A DNA stretch of 64,000 nt from Heliocybe sulcata. Lineage: Eukaryota; Basidiomycota; Agaricomycetes; Gloeophyllales; Gloeophyllaceae. Positions 31,744 to 43,608 of this stretch are shown piece by piece. How positions within the stretch are numbered: the stretch's first letter is position 1; each line of letters starts with the position of its first letter. The position numbers and the translations under genes were made by a program. The stretch covers positions 1,129,343 through 1,193,342 of the forward strand of contig ML213503.1 of the NCBI GenBank assembly GCA_004369045.1. Reading direction: 5' to 3'. The notes beneath the pieces are model-generated. The model saw nothing but the letters and a program-made list of their open reading frames with translations, was not told where the DNA came from and searched no databases.

Positions 31744-34700
31744 TCATGCGACTCGCGCACGGTCAGTATTATCCTCTACAGGCGAAAGCGTGATATCCTT
31801 ATTCTCGGGTATAATATGCGTCTGCCCCGCAGCTTCCACCTTGCTAAACTCATGAGGGAGCAGAACTGGCAGATACGCACATGTCAGTACTCGTTCCCGA
31901 CGAGGATGGAGCGTACACACTGGCGCGGTCAACAGCCACAGGAAGGTCACGATGCCGCCCTCTCAGCATCACCGCACACATGATAATCTTCGAGAGCGGC
32001 TGGAACGCGCCCGATAACGAATAGTTTTGCTACGACGAGAAGAAAAAACGCCTATGAGTTTCCGCCAAGGAAAGGCTGGCTGACACTCACCGTCGGTATA
32101 CCAAGCGACAACCCCACCGTCGCATACGCCGACACGATCTCAAAAATGATCGTGAACTGATTAAACCACGTCGCATTATCCGGGTTCATGATGTTCCCTC
32201 TCTTCACAAGCATCCCAAGTCAACACCCCCACGCCACACTCGGTGACCGCGAAGACTCGGCGACGCACCTCAACAATACAAATCAACAACACCGCCCCGG
32301 CCAGCCACCACAGGTCATACGCTAGCTGCCTCCGAACATGCCACCCCAGATACTTACTGAAGATCTCCCCCTTGGGCTCATCCTCGCTCTCGTCCGCGGC
32401 GCCTGCCTGGAACACACCCAGCGAGCGCTCCTCGTAGACGTTCGTGCTGCGGATGGACATGGCGATTGGGTAGGCGGAGATGTACATCATGACGATGTAG
32501 AGGAGCCTATGTTTCGAGGCGGTAAGCGACTAGGACATTAGGGACGCAGCGAGATGCATACTTGGTTGCAGGGGCTAGCGACCCAAGCGAGACGATCGAG
32601 AACCCGGACGCGCGCACGCCAAGGGATTGGAATAAACCCGCTAGTACTCGTGGGCCTTCCGGAACATCTTCAACCGTCCTCATCAACATCACCCTCCCAG
32701 TAACGTATATTTCCCTCGCTCACCCGTGATAACCGGCAACCCAATATCGAACACCTCAAAGCCCGCCCACTCAATCGCCCTACAAAAGTCCATCAATCCA
32801 TGCCTATCACTCGCCTCCCAGGATGACCGAGACTTACGTCAAGAAGAAAAACACCGCGACGAGGAACCATGTCTGATGCGACGGAAACAAGTAAATATAA
32901 CACCTAAAGAAACTGGTTCAACAAGTGCCTCATTACTATCCAGCGCTGTCTACCCACCTTCGAGGATGATCCAGCAAAAACTGCACCGGCTCCCGACTAC
33001 TCGAGCCCTTCGGGAGCAGCTGGTATATGATCCACACGATCAGCCTCAAGAAGACCGGCTTCAAAAGATTATAAGCACAATGCCATCCACGCAGTTCCGA
33101 ATAGCATTGAATGTGTACGAACCATCAACATGTTCCCCGCCATAATCAACATCCCCAGCGAGATCACCATCGTATAGCTGCTGACAAACGGCGTCATGCC
33201 CGCGTCGACGAGGGAGAGCCCGCCGCCCGTGTACGCGCTCAACTATCCCACAAAACCGTCAACTACGCCGACCTCAAATTGAGGAGGGTGCTTACGGCCT
33301 GGAACGCAGAGAACCTGGATGGGCCAAATAGATCAGTACGGGGTCGCCGTGCACATCATTTGTGGAGCCCACCATGCTTTCGGCACTAATCGAAATTGAG
33401 AGGCAAAGACGCTATCGTACGTGTGCACGCTCTCGAGGTATGCTGCATAAATCACAAACGTGCACAACTGTGTCCCTATAAAATACTAAATCACACAAAT
33501 AAGCACCCTCTCGCAGAAAACGAAACCAAACGCAGCCGTACCGCAGGTATTAACCAGCTCAACATCTTTATCGCCCGGTACTCCACGCCCCCGATCTCCT
33601 CCAGCTGCTCGTCGCTCAGGTTCTCCGCGTCGAAAAAGCTGTTGCGCCCCACCCACAGCGCGCCCGTCTTGATGTAGCTTACCATTTTCTCGTTGAGGGA
33701 TGCGAGGTCGTCCGTCCAGTCGCGCGTGTGCTCTCTCTCTCTGCCGTTTTTGCCATTCTCAGCATCAGGGATGGGTTTGAGAGTAGATGTGCGGGACATT
33801 TCCTCGGGCACGGGTTTGAGCACGGTGATGTTGTTCGCGGGCAGCGTGAGCTTCCGCTCGATGCTCCTGTACAATCCCGGTGCGACCTTGCGCACGAGCT
33901 GGTTGGTGAGCGCGACGGGCCCTGCGAACCCGCCGAAGCCGCGCTCGTGCACAGGCTCATTGGGGGACTTGGGTGCGAGGATGGTGGCAGCGCGGGTTTG
34001 CGTGCGGAGGCGGTGGCGCGCGGAGCGACTGGTGATGCCGGTGGTTGTGCGCGGGAGACCTGGAGCGGTGTCTGAGAAGCCGACAGAGGGCCGGGGCGCG
34101 TCGGCGGGGCTGAGAGGCGGGAAGCTCCCGATTGAGGAGGGCGACTGCGTGCGCTGGAGCTGGGCGAGTTCGGGCCAGACGAGGGTGTTGGAGTTGGAGG
34201 GTTCCACTGCGTGAAGGCGTTTGTCAGTCCATGTGAACGAGGGTCGGAAAAGCGCCCCGACCTTCGTGGTTCACTTGGGTGGGGTCCAGGCTTGGCGAGG
34301 TCTCGTACTCGGGTTGAGGAGATGGTGGAATGTTGGGTGCAACGCCATCGTTCACTGCGAGGCCTTGCTGAACAGGCTTCTCAGAGACGAGCGGGTCCGC
34401 AGGTCCTGGACCTGGACTGCGGACGTTCGTCGCGCTCCGCCAGAGGGACGTCGCACTGAGTGCGTCGACGGTCTTTGACCGGAACCTCTTCACTGCCAGG
34501 TCGAACTTGCTCGGGCCTTGACCGGTCCTCTGGCTTCGGATAACGTGAGCGCACTTCTGTACAAAGTAGCGCCTGCGACAGAGTCATGACAAGTGTCTAT
34601 CAGATAAACTGTGCTGCGCGTACCTCCGGACCATGACCATGACCCAGCTGGTGGTTGTATAGCTCCCAGTAACCATCAGCCAAAACAGAATGGCTTGCTG

Positions 34701-34957
34701 GAAACCGGTGAGGGAGCTGAGGTTGACGGTGCTCAGGCCGGTTACTTGACGCAATCAGACATGTCTCGGGGCGACACCAGCGTAAATCGCGCACCGGTAT
34801 GAGCAGAGAAACATAGAAAGAATGAATCCATGTAGGATATGCGGTATTCGCCATTGACGGCGTAGAATATGCCAGACCAGATGACAGGGTGTAGTATGAA
34901 GAAGACAAGGTGGAATCTGAAGTAATTCCAGGATATGCTGGGCAGATGGATGCGCAT
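31744..34957 (-). CDS. TRK1: Potassium transporter, Trk family
   Basis: High-affinity K+ uptake protein of the plasma membrane. 15 exons: 34795-34957, 34624-34744, 34262-34572, 33542-34206, 33373-33485, 33296-33314, 33123-33242, 32958-33058, 32838-32903, 32724-32779, 32562-32667, 32269-32506, 32091-32201, 31921-32029, 31744-31865; 806 residues. The fold is four M1-P-M2 repeats. The four pore loops can be read: TVTGLSTVNLSSLTG, AYTGGGLSLVDAG, RASGFSIVSLGSLAP and AYATVGLSLGIP, each with the central Gly that selects K+. A long hydrophilic loop (about residues 105-400) lies between repeats 1 and 2, as in fungal Trk proteins. The end has the usual MLRGRHRDLPVAVDRA. Exon 6 is 19 nt. An aldo-keto reductase of the K+-channel beta type lies 9 kb away, but no link is shown. 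Confidence 0.95.
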
Positions 34958-35387
34958 CGCGGGCGCTCTGAAGGCTAAGCGCTCAGGTCACGGAAGCAAA
35001 ACTTAGACATGCGAATGGCGCGAATTGCATGTTGTTAGGCATGATGGGTGCTGTGGCAATGCGCACGGGGAGAAGTCCAAGTTGCTTCCGCGCCACGTGG
35101 TTTGCGTTGTGCTGGAAAAGGCAAGAGTTTCCGGGGTCAGGTGGCGGGTGGAATGGGAATGCGCCCGACAGCGAGAACGGCAGTATTGCGGTGATGGCCA
35201 GCGATGGGGCCCGACTGCAGCGGCTGACGCTTTCTCTCCTACTGCCATCTCACTCGCTCTCGGGGAACTTACCGGCTTAGTCGTCTCTGGAACTCGGCCG
35301 CGTCTCTTACACGTTTGCTCCCGCTTGTTCTCTGCTCGCCCGGACTTGTACGCTTCACCTCCTTTGTAAGTCGTAACACATGCCAGT
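34958..35387. promoter_or_regulatory. Divergent promoter region, TRK / methyltransferase
   Basis: No supported gene. It contains a CACGTG palindrome at 35094-35099. A long minus frame across 35003-35884 is judged a shadow because it is antisense to the methyltransferase exon and has no domain. Confidence 0.45.
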
Positions 35388-38034
35388 ATGCTGCCCCCAA
35401 TGGCCACACCCACTGCATCACATCCGTTCGCCTCAATGCGCACAAAGCCCTCCTCGCGCCCCTCCTCCTCAAAAGGCCGTTCAATCCGCCGCGCGACCTC
35501 CCAGCTCCTCCCCAACATCATCCCCTTCCCCGCCTCTTCCTCTCCTTCCCACCACCCACTGGAGCCGCCGCAGTATTCCCCCACCGAGCCGAGGACCTTC
35601 TCCAGCATGGTCGAGAAGCTCGTCAAGTCCCCGCCTGCCGTCGACAGGTCCGATCCTTTCGGCAGTATAGCCAGATCGCCGCCCGCGTACCACGTCAAGC
35701 ATGCATCCATATCGAGCGCGACCGGTCGGAAGCTCTCGCGCAAGTCCACGTTGTCCATAAACTCAACGCCGCTGGACGTGGTTCCGAGTTCTCCTCCGGG
35801 AACGCGCCGCGTACCTATCAATACCTCGTACCTCGTCAAGACACCACCTCCCTCCGCCATCCCTGATGCGACCCCACGCGCCACTCATTTCGCCGACCGA
35901 CCTTGGACGAATGAGAAGGAAAGGGATGCACCGCACCATACTCATACCTTTACGTACCGGCGTGGTATGAAGCTGCACGGTTATCCCAAAGCCGAGGCAC
36001 CGTACATGCTAGCATACAACAGCGTCATACTCCGAAAGTGAGTCTTGTATCTGGGCGTCTTCACTAAGCCCCAACTCATTCGATACCAGCGAACTCGCCA
36101 CATTCAACCTCTACACTCGCCTCCTCCCTCCAAACTCCCCCTCCTTCACATGGACACACAAGAAGCCTCCTCCTCGCGTGCTAGACCTCGGCTGCGGCCA
36201 CGGGAGCTGGGTATCTCTCGCCGCGCGGTCGTGGAAAGGATCCAGGATTATCGGGCTGGATTTGGTCGATACGCGGACGGACGCGTGGGATTTGAGCAGA
36301 AGTGTGGCGGAAAGTGTGGGGTTCACGCAACACAATTTGTGCGTCCACCCCGTTTTGAATTCGTTCTGTGACTAATGCCTCTCCGCGGCGTCTAGTCTGA
36401 CCCAGCCCCTCCCGTTCCCTCCGCACTCCTTCGATTTTATTCGCCTGGCTGATCTCACCCTCGCTATACCATACGACGCCTGGCCTGCGCTTCTGGAGGA
36501 AGTCAATCGTATACTCGCCCCCGGCGGGCAGCTCGAGATTATCGACGACCAGCTTCTCTTCCCCTATTCCGCTCCTCACCCCGCATCATTCGACGGCCGT
36601 AGATCAGGCACGGCACCCCCCACGCCTGCTTCCGAACTCGATTTCCTGGACCTCACATCCCCCACCTCTGAGGAACGGGCGGAAGAGGACGAGAGATTCG
36701 ACGCCTTTCCCCTCCCTGCCCTTGCAGATGACCCAGCGTCCGACTGGGAAAAGCAAGCCAAGGCATCTCGCGACCTCGAGGCCGTCTTTGAGAATATGCT
36801 CCTGAGGCAGTATCACGTCCACCCGCAGCCGCACGAGTTCCTCGACGGTGTGCTGGCTGACGCGTTCCAAGGGCGGACGCGCCGGGTGGCAAACATGCAC
36901 CTCGCGTTGCCCGGGACGGGGCAGGCGACCGGCGCTAGCGATTCGGGGTACGGGAGCGGGAGGAGCAGTCTGGAGAGGGAGTGCACGGAGGCGGGCCCGA
37001 GGAGGCGGAGCGCGGAGAGCGCGGGGTCGGGGTCGAGTATGAAGAGGAGGAGTGCGTCGATGTATATGGAGCCCCTGACGGAGCCGTCTGAGGGCGAGGA
37101 AGAGGAGGCGGACGTGGACGAGGGAATCGGGGCGGACGAGGCGGGGTATGGGACGCCGAGGAAGGCGAGCCATAAACGGTGCAGCGGGTCGAGCGTGTCC
37201 AGCCTGCCGCCCGGGATATCGGCGAAAGCGGCGGGGTTGCTCGGGCTGAACGACGCGGGTGCGGGTGTACTGTCGCCCAAGGCTGCGGGGCTGCTGGGTC
37301 TCGCTGACACAGCGAGTGCGGACGCGAGCTCGCTGCCGTCGCGCGCATCCACGGCGGGTTCGCTCGCGTCGTCCACGTCCACGCGGCAGTCTATCGCGAT
37401 CCCGTCGAAAGCGGCGGGGCTGCTCGGGCTCTCGTCGCCGCCGCCCTCCGCGTCCTCTGCGTCCTTCCCTTCTCCGCCAAAGGAGCCGGAGGGACTGGTA
37501 TTGTGGCCGGGGACGTTCCTTCCGATGAGCCCGGGCGAGCTGGACGATGCGGTGGGAAAGAACGTGCACACGCTGTTGGGGTGCAAGGCTGCGGTTGTGG
37601 AGTATGTGGCTGGTTTTGGGGACGAGGCGGGTGCGGCGGCGGCGCAGGCGGAGGAGGTGGAGGAGTGGGTTTGGGAGTATGAGCGGTAAGCCTGGTTCCT
37701 TGTCACATATGGAAGGAGAAAACCTGATTGGGGTCTCTTTTCTTGTAGCTTTCGTCGTCGACGGTTCGGCTTATCGCCAGACCGCGCGTTCTCGGACGAC
37801 GAAGAGGAAGGGGAGGAGAAGGACAAGGATAGAGACGAGGGAAAGACCGGTTCTTCCAAGCGCGATCGGAAGAGCACGCTCGATCGGGGTCACTCGCGCG
37901 CGAGGAGCATTGATCACCGCACCGAGAAGCTCGGCGACCTCACCTTCGTGCGCGCCATACGCGTGTGGGAGGCGCACAAGCCTGCGCCCGTCCGTGTCCG
38001 CACCTCCGCGCGGCCCAAGACCTCCCACAATTAG
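35388..38034 (+). CDS. SAM-dependent methyltransferase with KAAGLLGL repeats
   Basis: Exons 35388-36037, 36090-36338, 36396-37685 and 37749-38034; 824 residues. The first 200 residues are Ser/Pro-rich. The class I methyltransferase core starts near residue 247 with motif I VLDLGCGHGSWV, then IIGLDLVD, and after the intron FDFIRLADLTLAI and NRILAPGGQLEIID. After this core a long Gly/Ala/Ser-rich insert carries the octapeptide KAAGLLGL three times (37225-37248, 37279-37302, 37408-37431). The protein then returns to a globular part (GTFLPMSPGELDDAVGKN) and ends with RVWEAHKP and a basic tail. The layout suggests a fungal protein whose methyltransferase fold has been interrupted by low-complexity sequence. 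The substrate is unknown. The exact start ATG (35388 or 35400) is uncertain. Confidence 0.82.
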
Positions 38035-38439
38035 CCGCCACGACTCGAGCATCTGCGCTATCCTGTTCTACTGTACGTTATCGTTATCGCTGCTTTCACT
38101 CTCGGACGTTGGATATTCGCATCAAATCATCTTGCGCTATACATCGCTCTCGCATAGGAACCGGACTTTGGTTGGAGGTATCGTTCCGCTTTTGTTAGAA
38201 TCCGCTGTATGATAGTTGTTTTCATTGTTACTGCAGATGTTGTATCCTTAGGTTGCATGCCTAGATTGTACTACTAGAGGAGCCCAGCTTACCATACATA
38301 ATCCTGTTAAAATACCAGTCGCATAATCGGAAATTGCATTACAGAGCACGCCCGGCCTGCTCGTCGTATTCCAATATGTCTGCTCGAGTACCATGGACTT
38401 ATACATGGAGCAAAGCAGGGAGCAATTGATGACCGGCAT
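38035..38439. other. Intergenic, convergent 3' ends
   Basis: No supported gene. It lies between the methyltransferase stop and the VPS33 stop, so both 3' UTRs are expected here. Confidence 0.6.
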
Positions 38440-41157
38440 CTAAAGCCCGGCATCTTTGGATCCGGTACTGCCCCTCACGATACCAGCAACGCTGTCAACG
38501 AGACTATTGCCGCTAATAATGCCCGTGGTGGCAATCAGGAAGTTGCGTCCTGAACAGAAGTCAGCACAACCACTCGTCTTCAGGACTACCCACGCACCCT
38601 TGTTCTGCCGACTAACCCATCTGAGAGCAGCAATCTCGGTGTAAGTGCAGCCACCCAGGAAGAACACGACTGTCGTGCTGGTCTGATTGCGGGCTTGCAC
38701 TGACATGATGCATCAGGACGATGTGAAAGCGCCCGCGTGCAGAGGCTGGAACTCACATAATGAAGTCGCCGGAGACGTGGCATCCTCATGCCCTGCGTAG
38801 TCCTTGGGAAAAATGTCGAACGTCTCCCCGGGAATAGCTGCGAGGACATCTTCAAAGCCCTTCCACCCGACGATCGGGTGTGCCTGGACTTTGCTGGATG
38901 CATTCCCATTGCCCGATCCCGAGTCCGCGGACTTCTCCTTGTCCAGCGCAGGATTGCTCAGGACGCCGCCCTTCTGCGCCACGCATTGTACTAGGCGAAT
39001 ACTGATGGGAGCGTAGCCAGAGTAGACGTAACCGATGTCATTCTCGACCTCATCGAGCGCGTCTGTGTCCTCCATCAGCAGACGTAGGGATTTGCGCACG
39101 CTAGTATATGGGTATCTCGATGCGACCACGGATGGCGGGGTCGAAGCTGGTAGTGGATTTGGTAACAGCACAGCTAGTGGCGGAGCTGATAGGGAAAGAA
39201 GTAGCGGCAGGAAGTTGTAGCCATATGACTGATTATGCGGTGGTCAGCGATCTCGACGATTGCCAGTCACTACTACGCACCTGGAGAATCTCGCGCTTGA
39301 GGTTCTCAAGAGGTTTGGTCTTTATTCCACCAGAAGTGATGCTAGCAAGGCATAGCAGCCTAATGACCAGCTGCATGTCCGCTCCCTGAGCTATAAGATC
39401 CTCGATAGACGATATCTGCCCGGAAACATCGTAGGATGCAAGAAGATCTCCATCGATCGTCAGATAGGAAAGGCGAAAAGTCGCCACATAACGCACTCTG
39501 TTGTATTTCCAGGGACTTGTTGAATATCTCGGTCCTCGTCTGAGGCACAATCATTTCCGAAAGGCCGGTGTCTAATCGCAGAGTCAGCCATACGCACGGA
39601 CGAAGGTCACTCAACTACTTACGGAGACGAAGGGCTTGATGCTCAGTCTGCAGTCCTCCGAGCTTTCCGACAAAGTCGCGAAGCTGTGTCACGGTCTGCG
39701 CCTTCAGCCTCGCCTACTTCATCGTAAGCAGCTGTTCATCTCAAGGACGCAGCAGTGGCATACCTTGTAATCTTCATCCAGTCTGTGAGCTGTCCTATTC
39801 AGTCTCTTGCCGACCGAAGCGAAGTTCATATCCCGAAGCTCTCCGAATAACGGATCGTTAGCCGCTGTCAGATGGTATTTCTTTTTCTTCTCTTTAGATA
39901 ATGGTACCGCCGTCACTGCCGAGGTGGACGCTGAGGTAGACGGAGCAGCAGGGTTCGCAGGGGTTGGGTTGGGAGGAGAAAGCAGAGATACTGGCACCTC
40001 AATGTGGGCTGAGCACACAGATCAGTGACATGAATATCCAGAACGTTGTAAGCAGAATCAAGAGCACTGACAATTCTTTATCCCAATCATCTCATCAATG
40101 AGGCCCTCGTACGTGAGCTGAGTCAGGAGCGGCGTGACCATATCCACCCGTCTATCCAAGATAATGAGGGAATCAATCTTATCCCCTCCTGCTAACGCCG
40201 CCACTCGAGGGGAGACGTTCGACGAAGGTAGCAGCGCCCGGTCTAGCAGCGTTGCCAGTCGCTAAGCGCCTCTTAAAATCAGCGTTCCCGTTATGACAAG
40301 AACATTACATACCGCAGCGTGGTCTCCTTTTCCAATAATACGGGGGAAGGGCCCGTATATCTTCCTAAGCGTCAAGAGTGCCTGAGCAGACTCGTAGATA
40401 GCGGATTCGTCTCCATCCTGATCAGATCGTCAGAATGGCAGCAAGAATGACAGACTGTACATACTACTGACAGCCCAGATCTCCTTGAAAGCGTTGTCAT
40501 ATTCGAGTGATATGACGTCTCGTGCTATGGGGATGAATTGCAGGTTATACGAAGAGATATTGACTTCGCCGAGGACGCCCTCCTCTTCGAGGATACGTTC
40601 CACAAGGATAGACGTTCGTGGAACCAAAAGTAGAGTATACGTGTGCTTTGCAGACTCCTTAGCGTGTCTCTTGACGTGGTCTTAAGACTATGCAATCATT
40701 CCCCCGCGTCAGATTCTGTAACAACACATACCAGCAATAATCTTGACATGTCTAATCGATGGGCGACATAGGTAAACTATGTTTGTCGACGTCGCTGACA
40801 AAGGGCCAGGTTCAAGCCAGAACATCTTGTCCACACCATGATGCTATGACGCTTCTTGATCGTCTCCTCTCACATAGGAATGAGCTCAAGAATCTCACCT
40901 TCAATAGGGACACTTCTGTTACGAGTCCGAGAGGGCTCGCTATTGAAGGATCAAGAACAAGAGTCTTAGCTCCATTGACCTGAACGAGAGCTCAGTTTCC
41001 AGTATGATCCCAGGATATCGATCGTACAGACAGAGTTCAGGGCATCCACAAGGTCTTTCTTGGCGAGTTCACTCAGCACAGACGTATCCAGCAATCCTTC
41101 ATTTTCCAGGTCAGGGCCAGAAGATTGTTCCGTCACAGAGGCAGGAGTAGCAGCCAT
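38440..41157 (-). CDS. VPS33: Vacuolar sorting SM protein VPS33
   Basis: Sec1/Munc18-type protein of the class C core (HOPS and CORVET), which guides SNARE assembly at endosomes and vacuoles. 13 exons: 41032-41157, 40899-40979, 40732-40843, 40472-40680, 40313-40417, 40072-40261, 39764-40008, 39623-39713, 39497-39571, 39281-39447, 38757-39228, 38598-38699, 38440-38549; 694 residues (yeast 691). Family marks are [14 protein letters not shown], the [11 protein letters not shown] turn, [27 protein letters not shown], a Lys-rich loop before [16 protein letters not shown], and near the end [18 protein letters not shown] followed by [10 protein letters not shown]. These last two motifs are diagnostic of VPS33. 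Confidence 0.96.
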
Positions 41158-41359
41158 GGCCCATGTCGGACGCGCCGGAGGTACGCTCCGGACGACTTCC
41201 GAGTCACACGTGCACTTTTGATCCGCTGCACAGCACACCCCGACGCCGCTTGGAGAACTGGTAACACGAATATTATAATAGTCTACCTTTCAGCCGGGGC
41301 ATACACTCCGTGAATAGCGACCGATGAACATATTATATTCCGTCAACAATACCAAGCCT

Positions 41360-43265
41360 CTAAACAATCAAATAATCCTCCGCGGTAATAGTAGCATCTT
41401 CAGAAAAGACAACCTCTTCCTCACCATCCAGTGAGGTCACGGACGAGACATGGACGCCAGCCATGCTACCCTGTCCAATGAAGGAGGCCTTGACGGGGAA
41501 GAATGCACCAGCATCGTCCCCCCCGACGCTGAATTCAAGGGAACCAGAGCGCTCGTCCGAAGATATCTTCTGGATAGTCCAGTCCAACGAATGGCTTGAG
41601 GGGTTCAAGGCCCAATCACCACTGTGAGACGACACGGTAGGATAGGATCCAGCACTAAGAAGGGGTACCTTAGAGTTAGATTACCGCAGAAATGGATGAG
41701 GACGTACGGGAGGGGGATAGAAACGACAACATCATAGAGAGTAATGTTCTCGTTCTCCAACTCGTACTCAATGTTAACATCACACGTTCCATCGTTGTTC
41801 GGGGTCGGCCAACAGTTGACTATGAGAATAGAAAGTAAGATATCGAGCATGAGGCCAGATAAGCTCAACAAAACCTACTGGATAACGGCACCAAACTCTC
41901 GTCGGTTCCGGCGTATCTCCACCTCAGGACAGCTAATGCAGGACCAACAGGGAATCCTTTTGATGGATCTCTCAACGCAATGACGCGGTCCTTGGAAGGA
42001 ACGAATTTTTCCACTTTAGGATGTTGCTTGAATTGCAGCTCACTGCCGAGGTCTGCGTTGGGCGTCGCGAGATATATCTTGACCCGCGCAAGGTCAGGGT
42101 CAGTGATGTGCAAATTCAAGTCGCCCTTTAACTCCATGGACTTGAGACCGCCTTCCCGGACCAGGGACAGCGAAATTTGCTCCTTGATGATCATATGTAC
42201 GCTAATGAATTGAAGGCTTAGGTTTACGGCCACACTGCAAGCAAGGGAATGGGACGGACCTTTCGGCAGTGACGGGAGGCAAGCTTCCGCGCACTTGCTT
42301 TTGTACGGCTGGCTCGGGAGTAGAAGCGATAGCTGGCGTAGGAGGTATAGACATATCCTCGGATGGAGGGATCTCCGCCCCAAGAGCATCCATCAGCTCC
42401 GCTTGCCGTGTCTTCTTACTGCCTAGTTTCATACCGCTGCCCTTGAAGGCCGGCGCTCTTATTGACGAGGGAGCAGGAGAAGCGGTGCGAATGGGGGTGG
42501 ATTCAGCTGGGGACTCGAACCGCGGTACAGAAGAGTAACCAGAGACTCCACCGCCAAGGTAGCTGCTGCTGGGCGTGTTTGCTGTCCGCTTTTGCATCTC
42601 TCTCCGTTGCATTTCGAGCTGCTTCGCCCGACGCTTGAGCTCCTCCTTGGCTTCGGCTTCTTTGTTCTGAGGCACTCATTAGCCTTAGAGTTATAATATA
42701 CCAGAGTACACGTACGCGCGAAATGATTTCCTGAATCTTCTCCTCGTGACTCTCCATCTCCAACACGCTCCTAACCTGCATCAGACTAATAGGTTCCCGG
42801 TATCCCAAGCTGATAATCTCGTCGAAGGCTCCCAAAAGCTCAAACGAGTTCTTGAGGATCTCCCGTTCCTCCGCGCTTCTGCACATATCCGAGACCACCC
42901 TAGCGAAGAGGTGCAGTGTATCGATGTCCTGTAGGATGTTGGACGCCTTGTTCGTGATCAGGAGAATATACAGGTCCTCCAAAGGCTGGTAGACATAGCG
43001 AACGTCGGCAGTCTCTACTGTAGTGTGCTGAGTATTTGTGGGTATCAATTTCGGGAAGGACGCCAGGAGAGATTCAATCCGCGCTCTGGTCATCTCGCGG
43101 AACTGCCGTGAAATGACGGCTAAGGACATCCGGGTAAGTCGCCTGCAGATATGACATTGTCAAGCACGTACCTTTGCCGCCTTTCGTGCATATTGAAGCT
43201 GCGAGAACAACCTACACCTCATATGAACGCACGTATATACATGCGCCAGGATCGCGACTGACCAT
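41360..43265 (-). CDS. RET2: Coatomer subunit delta (delta-COP)
   Basis: Part of the COPI coat for Golgi-to-ER vesicles. Exons: 43263-43265, 43172-43211, 42716-43119, 42260-42666, 41879-42201, 41708-41819, 41360-41654; 527 residues. The N-terminal longin-like part reads MVVLAASICTKGGKAVISRQ, then TRARIESLLASFPKLI and YVYQPLEDLYILLITNKASN. A coiled, charged linker follows (KEELKRRAKQLEMQRREMQ), then the C-terminal mu-homology domain with EGGLKSMELKGDLNL, INCWPTPNNDGTCDVNIEYEL and the end AEDYLIV. Exon 1 is the ATG codon alone. Upstream of VPS33 in the same orientation, 202 bp apart. Confidence 0.95.
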
Positions 43266-43608
43266 CTTTCCGGTCTTAGCTGTCTCTTGTTCCCGGAGGC
43301 CTTTATACCTTTTATACGCCCAAAAGAGACGTCTGGATAAGAGCAAGAGCTGGCCGTGCTCTGGCCAGTTAAGCAGTGAAGCAGGACGTGCTGACCTTCG
43401 TGGCCTACCTTAGTATTGTACACGTGGCTCGTGGTTATCGGGAATCAATAAATGGACGCGTTCATAGACGCGTCTTTCTGAAGCACAGATATATATCTTA
43501 CAGGAATCAACTATTCGAACCTTCGCTCATAGACAGTGCATTCTGCAACCATAAACACAAAGTTGTCTACCTATCCTACTTGTATTATTGACGAATCCAG
43601 TCCAATCC

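Noticed and set aside
33743-34192. Open frames on the plus strand opposite TRK exon 4
   Set aside because: The minus strand encodes the Trk inter-repeat loop in phase with all 15 exons; the plus frames show no family features.
35003-35884. 293-residue open frame on the minus strand
   Set aside because: It is antisense to the first exon of the methyltransferase gene, has no recognisable domain, and is Gly/Glu/Arg-rich as expected for the shadow of a Pro/Ser-rich GC-rich exon.
36813-37877. 354-residue minus-strand open frame
   Set aside because: It runs exactly antisense to methyltransferase exon 3, where the GC-rich codons leave few stops on the opposite strand. No domain, and it crosses the intron at 37686-37748.
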